Source: Neocallimastix lanati (nom. inval.) (Eukaryota > Neocallimastigomycota > Neocallimastigomycetes > Neocallimastigales > Neocallimastigaceae). From it: 64,000 nucleotides of DNA. Both the position numbers and the translations under genes were made by a program. How positions within the stretch are numbered: the stretch's first letter is position 1; every line of letters starts with the position of its first letter. The DNA lies in assembly GCA_016946835.1 (NCBI GenBank), contig JACVTC010000110.1:1-64000 (forward strand). The letters are read 5' to 3'. Below are positions 34,666-45,770 of the stretch, piece after piece. The notes beneath the pieces were generated by a model. It made no database searches. It had not been told where the DNA came from and saw only the letters and a list, made by a program, of their open reading frames with translations.

Positions 34666-35964
34666 TCAGCTTTTGTTTTTATTTTTTTTTTTTTTTATTC
34701 TCCAAATTCCTTTTATTTTCATTTGGTAATCATAATGTGATAAATGTTCCTGTTCTTTTAATTTATTTATTAATTCATAAAAATTCGGTTTCATTGGAAA
34801 TAGTTTATTTAAAGAATTATTGAGTGATTCTGAAGCATTATTGGTTATATGTTCAATATTATTATAATAATTCCGACTTTTTATATCGTAACCAATTAAA
34901 TATGTTTCATAAAAATATTTTAAAAATTTTAAAAATTGACAAGAATTTTTTTCAATGGATTTAGTTTTAATTAATGAAAAAATATCCATTATGTATTCAG
35001 GGTTGATAAATAGTAAGTTTGAAATTCCTTTGTAATAATTAAATATTTTTTCATCATCGCTCACTTCATTACGGCACAATTCATTTTTTTAAATTTCTAA
35101 TAAATTTTTATAATGCCAAATACAGTATTTAATATTTATATTAGGAAATATTTTTTTAACTTCTTTGGATATGCCTTTTTCAAAATCGCAATGTACATTT
35201 TCTGGTTCAGTTATAATATTATTATTAGAATTTTGTTTTAATTTATTGAATAGCATTTTATATGTTTTTTGCTTTTTATTTCTTAATATTGCATAAGAAG
35301 TAGTATAAAAACTATTCAATTCTTTAACGTAAGTTCTAGTAATAAACACTTGTTGACTAAATTTAGATGCGATATAAAAAGTACCATCCACAAATATATC
35401 ATTATTATATTTCTTAAATAATTTTGCTTGAAAAGGGGATTGAAAAATTACTAAATCAGAATTTTTGAATATCATAAAATCTTCATTTCGTTCAGTTTTA
35501 TAATATTCAGATTCATTAGGAATTTCATTAAAAGTTGTTACATTGGATGGTAGTTTTTTATTAATACTTCTTAATATTAGAGTTTTAACTGAAATATATT
35601 CTGGTCACGGTTATATAAATCCCATTTCTTTAGAAATTTCATTATATAGTCTTTTTCGTTTTATATCAAAAGGATTTGAATGTTTTTTAATTTCATCTTT
35701 AATTTTATGTTTCATTACAAATAGGGATATACTATATTCGTTTCCAGGATGATTATGTAAACTCTCATATTTTAAGATTTCTTTCTCATTATTTAAAATA
35801 ATAAAAGACTTACATTTATTATTTTTTTTATATTCGGTACATTTATAAACTCTTGAATTATCTTTCCTTGAATGTGAAAAATTAAATTTATATTGTTTAT
35901 TAATAATGATTTGTTCTTCTCCTTTATTAGACTCACTTATATAAATAGTTATGTTTTCTTCCAT
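34666..35964 (-). pseudogene. FLYWCH zinc-finger MULE transposase, one frame with three stops
   Basis: From ATG 35964 to TGA at 34666 a single frame of 433 codons encodes, in order, a FLYWCH-type zinc finger (residues ~20-75: YKCTEYKKNNKCKSFII, then LHNHP), a MULE DDE domain with DGTF (first Asp) and CDFEKGIS (second Asp) ahead of CIWHYKNL, and a C-terminal part with ITNNASESLNNSLNKLFP. Two stops (TAA, TGA) occur together at the finger-catalytic junction, where the relative at 43489 lacks them and shows a 6-nt shorter sequence. A third (TAA, 35089-35091) stands where that relative has CAA. No frameshift is present, so the copy is recently dead or read through. Its role was to cut and integrate the element ends. 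Confidence 0.8.
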
Positions 35965-36281
35965 TTATAAATTTTAATATATAGTTTTTAATTATATCTT
36001 TTAAATTATTATATTAATTATCTAAATATTATTTTTTAATATTAATTCTGAATAATTAAATATTCAATTTTTTTAAAAGATAAAAAGTATTTTAATTATT
36101 TCTTTTTCTTTTAAGTTTTTTAAAAAAAAAACAGAAACATAAAGTATATATGAAAATATTTTAATTTTTATTATTTTAAAATTAATTATTTATTTAATGT
36201 ATATAAAAAAATTTAATTATTTATTTATTCTAAATTAATATTAATTATTTTATTAATATATACTAATAAAGAATTTATGAA

Positions 36282-36368
36282 TTAAAAGTTAATAATTTAA
36301 TTAGATTATAATATAAACAAAATAATTAATTAATTATATTATAATCTAATTAAATTATTAACTTTTAA
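36282..36368. repeat. Inverted repeat, 34-bp arms with 19-bp loop
   Basis: Arms 36282-36315 and 36335-36368 are exact reverse complements (left arm begins TTAAAAGTTAATAATTTAAT). The pair sits inside the MULE, about 10 bp before the target duplication of the nested GC-richer insertion. Confidence 0.9.
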
Positions 36369-36378
36369 GTCTTTTTAA

Positions 36379-36933
36379 AACAACAAATATATATAGCATT
36401 TTTTAGCATATAAAGTAGAACTGGGCTTTCTACTGGTTGTTATGTGGCGACTTAATAATCATCTGGTGTCCAGCCAACCCCTGCTGGTATCTATTCTTGA
36501 TCTGATTTTCCCGATAGGGTTTGGAGAAAGGGTAAAGGGGTTATAATGGCACAATTTCAGGTAAGTATTAATTCCGCTCCTACCATTATTGGATTGCCAC
36601 GTATTTAATTTCTATATTGATCACCCATGGCATCCTAGTGTAGTTGTATAGCCTATACTGAGAGGGTTACGAGTTCAATTTCTATAGGATAACACGGATG
36701 TTATTTGGCAAGACATGTCTACTGGAGCTACCTCTGCTTAGGAATTTGGAGCGCCGACGTCGTACTGATATAGTATAAGATATATATACCAAAGTATATA
36801 TGTTCTTTACACGCCCATATATATAATATGGGATAGACATGTGAATTCATATGTGTAAAAAACCTATTTATATATATCTCTACAAAACGGTTGTGGTAAT
36901 ATATAAATAGTAATTGAAATGTGAACAACAAAT
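36379..36933. mobile_element. GC-richer 535-bp insertion with 10-bp direct repeats and tRNA-like boxes (SINE-like)
   Basis: AACAACAAAT occurs at 36379-36388 and 36924-36933, bracketing 36389-36923, which is strikingly less AT-rich than everything around it. Inside, TAGTGTAGTTG (36636-36646) matches the pol III A-box consensus fully. AGTTCAATTTC (36672-36682) matches the B box at 9 of 11 positions, 36 bp downstream. The flanks of these boxes could pair partly (CATCCTA with TAGGAT) as an acceptor stem. The boxes lie in the middle of the segment rather than at one end, and there is no clear A-tail, so SINE is a tentative label. Confidence 0.5.
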
Positions 36934-37643
36934 TTTAATTTTTGAAATTTCAATTTACAGCTATAATTTAAGTCTTATAAAAATATTATTTTGTAATTTT
37001 TATTATTATTTAATATTTTATTTATAAATTATATATAAAATAAAAGGTTTAATCCTATTATTAAGATGTTATAATAACAACTAAAGTTTTAGTTATAATA
37101 TAAAAAATTAATATTCTAAATAATATTAATTTAAATATAAATTTATAAAATAAAATTTTTTAATAATAAAATATAAAAATATTATATAATAATAATAATA
37201 AAATATAAAAATTTAAAAATATAAAAATATAATATCAATAATAAAATATAAAATATAAAAATATAATATAAATATTAATAATAAAATATATAAAAATAAG
37301 GTTATAAGGAAAATAATTATTTATCATTTTCCTTATAACATGATTGTCAAAAAAAAAAAATTATATAAAAATATTTTATTTTTTATTGACCTTTTTAATT
37401 TTTACTTATTTATTTACTTATTTATTTATATATTTATTTCTTTTTTACTTAAAATTATCTTAAATTTTATGGCGTAATAATATAAATTTTAAAAGCAACA
37501 AATAAATAGATGGCTTATTAAAATTTCAAAAAAAAAAATTGGCGTTTTGGACCACATTCGTTAATAAAATTTAAAAAAAAAAAAAATTTAACCAATTCAT
37601 TTATTTTTATAAGCCACATTGTAATACATGAATGAATGATTAT

Positions 37644-37695
37644 GGGGCTGTGTCATTTCGAAAATTTTTATTACATAAATTTGTATTTTGTTGTA
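37644..37695. repeat. End fragment of a dispersed repeat, inverted copy at 45611-45663
   Basis: TCATTTCGAAAATTTTTATT and the following ATTTGTATTTTGTTGTA are nearly identical in reverse orientation at 45611-45663, over about 52 bp. Both begin with a G run (GGGG at 37644) in otherwise AT-rich DNA, as expected for a MITE terminus. Confidence 0.7.
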
Positions 37696-37786
37696 GTGTA
37701 TTTCGGAAAACATGGCGTATTATAATGTAATAAATAAATAAATAAATTATAAATGAATAAATAAATTTTTAAATAATAATAAAAAT

Positions 37787-38003
37787 TGTTATTTTATATG
37801 AAGTTTTATTAATGAGGTTATTTATGATAAATATGAATAAGTGATTAGCTGTGTTCAGCATAATGAAATTTACATCTATTTATACTAAAAATGTGGCTTG
37901 TTCTAGATTACTTTTAATTAATTACATTATATTATGTTTATATTAAAATTTATATTATCATTATTCTAGATTCATTTAATATATAAATTCACATATTGTA
38001 ACA
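37787..38003 (-). repeat. 3' LTR, 217 bp
   Basis: Bounded by TGTTATTTTATATG and CACATATTGTAACA on the + strand; it appears identical to 41415-41631. The polypurine tract complement TTCCCCCTTA follows at 38004. Confidence 0.9.
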
Positions 38004-38013
38004 TTCCCCCTTA
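38004..38013 (-). promoter_or_regulatory. Polypurine tract of the LTR element
   Basis: Minus strand TAAGGGGGAA directly abuts the 3' LTR, the expected plus-strand priming site. Similar motifs (TTTTAGGGGGAA) recur inside the element at about 38237-38250 and 39126-39138. Confidence 0.8.
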
Positions 38014-39939
38014 AACCTAGTTATTCTATAATGAATAAATTGGTTTACTGGTGAATATGTGAATATAAAGTTTTTCTAGTTTATAATATTAACTTGATAT
38101 TATTAAGCTATTAATTATTTCTATTCTAAAATAATCCTTTAATTACATGAATAAAATATTTTTTATGTTATATTAATTATTTAATTTAAATTAAATATTG
38201 TTAAAATAATTTCTTAATTATATTTGTAATCAAATAATTTCCCCCTAAAACTAAGTATTTAATATTATTACACCATTAATATTAGATGTATCTAAAACAT
38301 CTCTTATAATATATGGTTTATATATTACCATTTGTATGATGGAAACCTTTCTCTTGAAGGGTGATATTATACCATCTAAATTTGTGTGAATACCTCTTAT
38401 ATATTGGGTTTTACATCACTTTCAATTTTAATCCGCTTTATAGATTAGCGCTAACTTTTATATATATTTTCGTTTTGTAGTTTCGAGATTTATATTAGAT
38501 GAGTTTTGTATAAACTTCATCGAATTAAGTTTTGTTACATTAAAGTAACTTGCAATCATTATATAAATTATTATTAACCTGTTAAAAATAAATTTATTAA
38601 AGTGGTATCTTCGACCTATAGTCTTCAACCTTACTTTTGTTGGATAAAGAGATAGAAACCATTTATTATAATCTCTTTTTATGGGATAAGTAATTAACCT
38701 TGCAACAGGGTATACTTTTGTTGGTAAGAGGTAACCAATTTATTATTTTTATTTATCACTCTTTTGTGGGTTTAGTATTAACCTTGCGATTGCTTTTAAA
38801 TATTTATTATGAAATCTCTTATGAAACTATTTTTTTTTTTGTTTTACATTAAATTGTTGATTTCTATATATTGGTGTATTTGATTAATTATAATCTTGGG
38901 GTATTAAAATTGATTTCATTTATAATTAATTATGTTATTCTAGCCATTTAGACCTTTAGTAAATAATGTAAATTATATAATATTTTGCTAAGGTTCATAG
39001 TTTTAGTTTATTTCTCTTTGTAGGCTAATTTTCGTAAAATTTCTCTTATTGAGCTAATTTTTATTCAGTTTAGTTAGCTTTCATTTTAGCTTTCATTTTA
39101 GCTTTCATTAATAATTTACGTTACTATTCCCCCTAAAATCCGAATTTTTAAAGAATTTTATATATTTGGATTTTCTCATCATTAAAATCTTAATGATATA
39201 AGTTTAATAATTATAACTTCATGAATATTTTGCAATCAATAAGTATAGCTTGTAGATGGAAAAATCTCATCTGTTTGTATATAACTCTTGGTTATATTTA
39301 TAATATTATACCATTCATTATGAAGGTTTTTGTTAAATTAATATTAAATTAGTTATTATCTAAACCCATTTCACGCTAGGTTTAATAATACTATTATTGT
39401 TAGAATGCACCTATTTCACGCTAGGAATTATCATTCAATTATATTTCCCTTAAATATTTGGGATATTATATTATATGGAATCTCTGACATAAGTCTCCTC
39501 CATTATTATTGTTAATTTATATATATATGCGTTTGATATGTTTAAATACGCGTTTGAATAACTATACTTTAAATAATATGCTATGTGGTTGACGATAACC
39601 ATTATATAATTTGTGATTGCTAAATTTATAATATATATTGATAAATTGTAATTTGATATATTTATAGGGTTGAATAGTTTATTTTAGTTTAGATTCTTTG
39701 AGTATAGAATAGTTTATTAAAACTTAAGTGTGATTTTCATAAATTGAAGTAATATTTCTATATTTTATAATTTCATCATATTTGTGTTAATTTTCTTACT
39801 TAACTATTAAATTTGTAATATTTGTATATATGTGAAAATGTGTGGTAATTTTAATGGATACTATATTTATAAATTAGGCATAATGAGTAATTCTTAATAT
39901 CACAAAAAATATATGTATATATATATTGGGAATTTATTA

Positions 39940-40551
39940 TTACAAGATTAAACATTGACCTCCTTGCACAACCCTAACAGTATTTTGTTCATAAGTATTA
40001 GCATCAATAAGTCCACCTGTTACTCGAACATATCCATCTAATATTACGAGTTTTTCTCTTATAAGATTTGTTCTACGTATTTTAAATTCTTGAATAGAAT
40101 TATTAAAAATAAAATTGAAAGACACTCTATAATTTTTTTTTTTTTTTTTTTTTTCATTTTGAACTAGAAACATGCCGAGGAAGCTATAGCCGTCATCAAA
40201 GGGATTATTTTCAATTTCAATAGTATAAGACTTTAAGTTTGAAATTGTTGTATAAAAATAAATTTTGATGACACCATTATCATCATCATTATTTAGATCT
40301 TCTAAAGTTTTATATTCTCTTTTATCTTTTGATATATAAAGGATAAAAATACCATCACCTTGATATTCGTTGTTTAACCATGAGTCAAAAGAAATAGAAC
40401 CACTTAATTTAGTATATTTCTTTACAGTATTCCTAAAGTTTATAGTATAATTACCATAATATGATTCGTCCCCATAACAAAGTCTTAGATGATCGGAATC
40501 TTTACCTTCAGAAGAAGTAGTAAAATTATTAACCCAATTATAATTATTCAT
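39940..40551 (-). CDS. 203-residue non-retroviral ORF inside the LTR element
   Basis: ATG 40551 to TAA at 39940, intact although an A-rich stretch encodes six consecutive Lys after NE. The product begins MNNYNWVNNFTTSSEGKDSD, has no signal peptide, and is rich in beta-forming segments (SGSISFDSW, GIFILYISKD, YSFLGMFLVQ, RVSFNFIF, KLVILDGYVRVTGG), suggesting an all-beta, perhaps jelly-roll-like fold. It shows no zinc knuckle, capsid, protease, integrase or RT motif. It is flanked by about 860 bp of leader and about 1.9 kb of trailing non-coding sequence within the element. It may be a captured host gene or an element-specific accessory protein. Function unknown. Confidence 0.6.
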   Translation of the reverse strand: MNNYNWVNNFTTSSEGKDSDHLRLCYGDESYYGNYTINFRNTVKKYTKLSGSISFDSWLNNEYQGDGIFILYISKDKREYKTLEDLNNDDDNGVIKIYFYTTISNLKSYTIEIENNPFDDGYSFLGMFLVQNEKKKKKKNYRVSFNFIFNNSIQEFKIRRTNLIREKLVILDGYVRVTGGLIDANTYEQNTVRVVQGGQCLIL

Positions 40552-40636
40552 ATTTAAATGTAATTAATAATTAGATTTAAATTAGGGATATAAAAAAAAA
40601 TTTTGAATTTTGAATATTTGTTTTTAAAATTTTAAT

Positions 40637-40684
<48 letters not shown>

Positions 40685-41400
40685 TTCTAAAATTTAGTAG
40701 GGTTTGTTTACTTGTTTTTCTTTCATAATTCTAAATAATCCTATTTTAAAACTGTTTTTAAATTCTCAAAATATAATATTATAGTTATTTTCAGAATTAA
40801 AGTTATTATGTTTAAATTTAAAATATTTTGTTTATTTTAAAATCCGACTGTTTGTCTGTTTTCATATTATTACTTTTAATTACACTTTATTTCTATTTCA
40901 TACTCAGAATTATAATATGGTGTTATAATGGTATTATTTATTGAATTTAAATTAGTTATTTAAATATAAATTAAATTTCAATATTAATTTAGTTATGATT
41001 GTATAAAGTACTAAAAAAAATGTTTGTTTACATTTTTTGAATTTAAAATTTTAAAATTTAATTTCAAAATTTGAATTTAAATTTAAATTCATTTTTTACT
41101 ATTAACGTTTATTATCTTTTGATGAACTATTATTTTCTTCTTCTTCATTTTCTTCTTTTTTACTTTCTTCTTCTTTATTTTCTTCCTTTTTATTTTCTTC
41201 AATCTCAAATCATTTCAATTTCAATATTTCAGAATTTCAAAATTTCAAATTTTGAATTTCGAGATTTTAAAAAAAAGATATTCTTGTCACTATTTATATC
41301 TGACTGATAGAGAGAAGTTGGATCGTGTCCGGCTGAGTAGCATAATTCGGTAGTTAACAAAATAATGAAAACATTATTTTGTTTTCTTGATTAGAGTCAA

Positions 41401-41414
41401 TGAGACTCTTAATC
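41401..41414 (-). promoter_or_regulatory. Primer-binding site of the LTR element, complementary to tRNA-Lys(CUU)
   Basis: The + strand TGAGACTCTTAATC equals the anticodon arm (5' stem, loop with CTT, first stem bases) of tRNA-Lys(CUU); the element strand is its complement and touches the 5' LTR (41415) with no gap. The 3' end of the primer would be near tRNA nucleotide 39-40, as for the half-tRNA primer of Drosophila copia. Confidence 0.8.
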
Positions 41415-41631
41415 TGTTATTTTATATGAAGTTTTATTAATGAGGTTATTTATGATAAATATGAATAAGTGATTAGCTGTGTTCAGCATAATGAAATTTA
41501 CATCTATTTATACTAAAAATGTGGCTTGTTCTAGATTACTTTTAATTAATTACATTATATTATGTTTATATTAAAATTTATATTATCATTATTCTAGATT
41601 CATTTAATATATAAATTCACATATTGTAACA
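41415..41631 (-). repeat. 5' LTR, 217 bp
   Basis: Appears identical to the LTR at 37787-38003. It should carry the promoter of the element; a TATA-like TAGTATAAATAG occurs within it on the minus strand. Confidence 0.9.
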
Positions 41632-41694
41632 AAAATAATTAAGACAAACGTTTATTATGACTAAAAAAATTTTTTTTAGAAAATTAAATAAAAA

Positions 41695-42870
41695 AATATA
41701 TATATATATAATTACTACATATATAAAATAATTATTATATTTTTTTTATTTTATTTTAAATATTTAATTATTATTAATACATTAATACCTTGTTTATATT
41801 TTTAACAGAAAATACAGATTGAATAAAATAAAATAAAATGAAATAAAATAAAATAAAATGAATAGTAGAAAAATAAATATAAGTACAGATTGAATAAAAT
41901 GAAATAAAATAAAATAAAATAAAACAAAATAAAATAAATAGTAGAATATAAAATATAAAGTATAGATCGAATAAAATAAAATAAAATAAAATAAAATAAA
42001 AAAAAATAATAAAAAAAAAATATAATAATTATTTTATATATATAGGAATCTTATATATTTTAATTTTTTTCATTTATTTTTCTAAAAAAAAAAAAATTTA
42101 GTTATAATAACGTTTTTCTTTTAATTATTATATTTTATTATAGTAAATAAAAAAAATTTAAATGAAAAGTAAATAATTTTAATTATTTATAATTCATATT
42201 TTCATAAACGATATATATATATATATATAATTACTACATATATAAAATAATTATTATATTTTTTTTATTTTATTTTAAATATTATTAATTATTATTAATA
42301 CATTAATACCTTGTTTATATTATCAACAGAAAATACAGATTGAATAAAATAAAATGAAATAAAATAAAATAAAATGAATAGTAGAAACATAAATATAAGT
42401 ACAGATTGAATAAAATAAAATAAAATAAATAGTAGAATATTAAATATGAAGTACGGATTAAATAAAATAAAATAAAATAAAATAAAATAAAATAAAATAA
42501 AATAAAATAAAATAAAATAAAATAAAATAAAATAAAATAAAATAAAATAAAATAAAATAAATAGTAGAATATTAAATATGAAGTACAGATTAAATAAAAT
42601 AAAATAAAATAAAATAAAATAAAATAAAATAAAATAAAATAAAAAAAAATATAATAAAAAAAATATAATAATTATTTTATATATATAGGAATCTTATATA
42701 TTTTAATTTTTTTCATTTATTTTTCTAAAAAGAAAAAATTTAGTTATAATAACGTTTGTCTTTTAATTATTATATTTTATTATAGTAAATAAAAAATTTA
42801 AATGAAAAGTAAATAATTTTAATTATTTATAATTCATATTTTCATAAACGATATATATATATATTAATTT
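41695..42870. repeat. Tandem duplication of a ~500-650-bp block built of AAAAT runs and a dispersed minisatellite
   Basis: The block beginning ATATATATATAATTACTACA and ending ATTCATATTTTCATAAACGA occurs twice (about 41695-42210 and 42211-42860). Each copy holds units of CAGATTGAATAAAATAAAAT, then AATAGTAGAA and ATAAATATAAGTA. Length differs mainly by AAAAT expansion in the second copy (about 42455-42640). Confidence 0.8.
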
Positions 42871-43488
42871 AAATGATATAAGAATTAAAAATTAAAACAA
42901 TAAGAGTTGAATAATTGATCCTATTAAAATAATTAATTATTTGCATAGTAATATTTATAATGTTTGATCAATATGAATTAATTATTATTAAAATATAATA
43001 ATAACAATTATAATTTTAATAAAATAATAAAAATCTTTTATTGAATTTAATATTTTTAATAACATAATTAATTTTGAAAAGCATATTGATATTAATAAAA
43101 TTTATAAATATATAATGTTGATATTGATATTAATAAAATTTTAACTAGTATCAAATAAATCGGTTTTAGTTATAAATTACTTAATAAAAATAACTAAAAG
43201 ATAATTTCTATTAAGATTATTAAATAAAAACAATAGGTAAATAAATTTGTATTTTTCTAGCATTTTTTTAAATTAAGATTATTTAATTATTATTTAAACG
43301 ATTATAAATATAAATTTAAAATAAATAAATTTTTATTTTTCTAGCATTTTTTTAAATTAATATTATTTATTTTAAATTAATATTTATATCGTTTAAATCA
43401 ATTAAACATTCTTTCTATAATTTAATTAATTCATTTCTGTTGCATTCATTATAAAATAAATTTATTTCCTTACTTTTGTAATTTTCAA

Positions 43489-44687
43489 TTAAAATTTTAA
43501 TTTCATCAGTTGCACTAAATATTTTTTGCTTTTTTTTTTCCAATTTCCTTTAGTTCTCCTTTGATAATCATTATAAGATAAGTTTTCTTCTTCTTTTAAT
43601 ATATATATTAATTTATAAAATAAAGGTTTATTTGGAAATATATTATTTAAGTAGCTATTATAAGATTCTGATGCATTGTTTGTTAAATGCTCTATATTTT
43701 CATAATAATTCCAATTATTAACATTATAATTAAGTAAATAATTTTTATTAAAATATTCTAAAAATTGCAGAAAATTATTATACTTTTTTTTTTGACAAAT
43801 TCTTTTTATTATAATATAAATATCAAATATATAGTTAGGGTTTATAAACGGTAAGTTCGAAATAGCTTTATAATAAATATATACATCATTATTATTCTTC
43901 ACTTCATGATAACATAATATATTTTTTTGATTTTCTAATGATCTTTTGTAATGCCAAACACAATATTTAATATTTATATTTGGAAAAACTTTTTTTGCGG
44001 CATTAGATATACCTTGTTCAAAATCACAATGAAAATTAATTGTAGTAATTAATGTATTACCCCAACATAAGTTCTTGTTATAAATAACTGATAACTAAAT
44101 TTCGATGCTGCATAAAATGTACCGTCCGCAAATATATTTTTATGATAATTCGAAAATAAATATGCTTGGAATGGTGATTGAAAGATTATTAGATCAGTAT
44201 TTTTAAATATCATAAAATTTTCATTTCTTTTAGTTTTATAATATTCTGATTCAATGGGAATATCATCAAAACTTTTTATGTTTGGAGGAAATTGTTTATT
44301 TATATTTCTTATTATTTGGGATCTAATTGTACTATATTCGGGACATATAAGTCCCAAACGGCATTAAATATATGTTTAGGTTTTATATCCATAGGAATTG
44401 AATTTTTCTTAATTTCTTCCTTAATTTTATGCTTTGCTACTGATGTAGACACATCAATTTTTTTTTTCGAGATGGTTATGTAAATTTTCATATTTTAAAA
44501 TCTCCTTTTTATCATTTAAAATAATTAAAGATTTACATTTATTTAAAATCTTATATTCAGTGCATCTATAAATTTTTGATTTATCTTTCCTTTGAAATGA
44601 AAAATTAAATTTGTGTTTTTTATTAATAATAATTTGTTCATTTCCTCGATTTGTTTCACTTATTTCAATTTCTATATTGTCTTCCAT
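43489..44687 (-). pseudogene. Second FLYWCH-MULE transposase, frameshifted and internally deleted
   Basis: ATG 44687 starts a FLYWCH finger (IYRCTEYKILNKCKSLII, then LHNHL). Frame changes follow near 44460 and 44350. The catalytic start (FADGTFYAASKFSYQLFITR) is present, but compared with the gene at 34666 the segment between the first and second catalytic Asp is missing. The frame then resumes at HCDFEQGISNAAKKVF and runs through CVWHYKR, LTNNASESYNSYLNNIFP to the 3' end at 43489. It belongs to the same family but is clearly diverged from the first copy. No TIR with target duplication could be assigned to it. Confidence 0.75.
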
Positions 44688-44890
44688 TAATAATTAAAAT
44701 TTTAATATTTAAAATAATAAACCTTTTTTTAATTAATTATATAATTATTTAAATAATTATTTAATTATTAATTATTTATTATTTCTTTATTTACTCCTTT
44801 ATTTATTTATTTTTATTTTTATTTTTTATTTTTTATTTTATTTTATTTTTATTTTATTTTTTAAGCATTAAAAAATAAAATGTTTATTTA

Positions 44891-45239
44891 GGGAGAGTTG
44901 CATTTCCCCAAATTGCATTTCGCCAGGTTGCATTTCGCCAAGTGGCGTAGTATTAAAATGTTGCATTTCCCCAAGTTGCATTTCCCCAAGTTGTATTTCG
45001 ACAAGTGAAGTATTGATATAAATAAATGAATAAATAAATAAATAATAATTCAAAATAATTTTTTTAAAATTGTTTTTATTCGATATTAATAATATTTAAT
45101 TTTATTTATTGAATTATTTATTTATTTAATAATTTTCAATTTGGCGAAATGCAACCTGGCGAATTGCAATTTGGTAAAATGCCACATTTTTTTAATACGC
45201 CACATGCTTTCAAAAAAATTGGCGAAATGCCCCACACCC
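44891..45239. mobile_element. MITE-like element, 349 bp, with 9-bp target duplication
   Basis: GTTTATTTA flanks it exactly (44882-44890 and 45240-45248). Ends are GGGAGAGTTGCATTTCCCC (left) and GGGTGTGGGGCATTTCGCC (right, reverse complement). Subterminal zones contain several TTGCATTTCSCCAA units in direct and inverted orientation. The end GGGAGAG, the motif CGCCAATTTTTTT and the 9-bp duplication are shared with the MULE at 33880, so it is probably a non-autonomous relative. No genuine coding sequence. Confidence 0.8.
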
Positions 45240-45282
45240 GTTTATTTATTTTTTATTTTATTTTTCAATGTTAAATAGAAAT

Positions 45283-45714
45283 ACCTAACCTAATTATTAT
45301 TTATTGAAGTGTTGTATTTCGCCAAAAGTTGAATTTCGTCCAGTTGAATTTCGCCAAATTCTTGGTGGCTTATAAATTTTCGTCATAAAATATCACCAAA
45401 TTTATTATTCACGCCATATTGTGAATATATGGCTTTTTAAAAATTGTAGAAAAAAGCCACAAAATTATGATACATTAGATATACGCCCCACGTTAGATTA
45501 CCTGTTTGAAAATTTTTGAGAATTGTAATTTTATTTATTTAATTAATTAATTATTATTCATTAAATTTATAATAAAATTAAGTGGCTTAAAATTAAAAAT
45601 ATTTAAGCCATACAACAAAATACAAATTTTTGTAATAAAAATTTTCGAAATGCACACTCCCCCATTTAATATAAACCCACTACGAAATACAACATTGTGA
45701 AATGTAACACATCC
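45283..45714. mobile_element. Second MITE-like element (tentative)
   Basis: TTAAATAGAAAT occurs directly before (45271-45282) and after (45715-45726). Inside, TGTTGTATTTCGCC near the left end mirrors TGTTACATTTCAC at the right end, and it contains the inverted copy (45611-45663) of the repeat at 37644. The 12-bp direct repeat is AT-rich, so boundaries are less certain than for the neighbour. Confidence 0.5.
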
Positions 45715-45770
45715 TTAAATAGAAATTTCATAATTACAATTATATTTGATTGGTTTAAAATTTTTAAATA

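Larger units (their letters stand above)
33871..37568. mobile_element. Complete MULE (FLYWCH/MULE type) with TIRs and 9-bp target duplication
   Basis: The element proper is 33880-37559 (3.68 kb). The 9-bp direct repeat GTTAATAAA flanks it exactly (33871-33879 and 37560-37568), a usual MULE target-site length. The termini are inverted repeats: left GGGAGAG and right (reverse complement) GAATGTG, both followed by the identical core GGTCCAAAACGCCAATTTTT (33886 onward; 37553 backward). Inside lies one minus-strand FLYWCH-MULE transposase gene, now carrying stop codons, plus a nested GC-richer insertion (36389-36923) and a 34-bp inverted repeat (36282-36368). The element is therefore non-autonomous today. 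Confidence 0.85.
37787..41631 (-). mobile_element. Complete young LTR retrotransposon without gag-pol, carrying a foreign ORF
   Basis: Two 217-bp LTRs (37787-38003 and 41415-41631) read as identical by eye, with TGTTA...TAACA ends. The insertion is flanked by a 5-bp duplication AAAAT (37782-37786 and 41632-41636). On the minus strand the 5' LTR is followed with zero spacing by the primer-binding site GATTAAGAGTCTCA, and the 3' LTR is preceded by a polypurine tract (TAAGGGGGAA). The 3.4-kb interior has no gag, protease, integrase or RT signal in any frame. Its only long ORF is 39940-40551. Identical LTRs mean recent insertion, so enzymes must have come from another element. Confidence 0.85.

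Noticed and set aside
36630-36700. Functional tRNA gene
   Set aside because: A and B boxes are present, but acceptor and T stems are mismatched and the box spacing is too short.
41071-41307. 78-codon + strand ORF
   Set aside because: Antisense to the leader of the LTR element and built of pyrimidine-rich TTC/CTT repeats.
44868-45053. 61-codon minus-strand ORF with GEMQ repeats
   Set aside because: Translation of the tandem TTGCATTTCSCC motifs of the MITE; not a gene.
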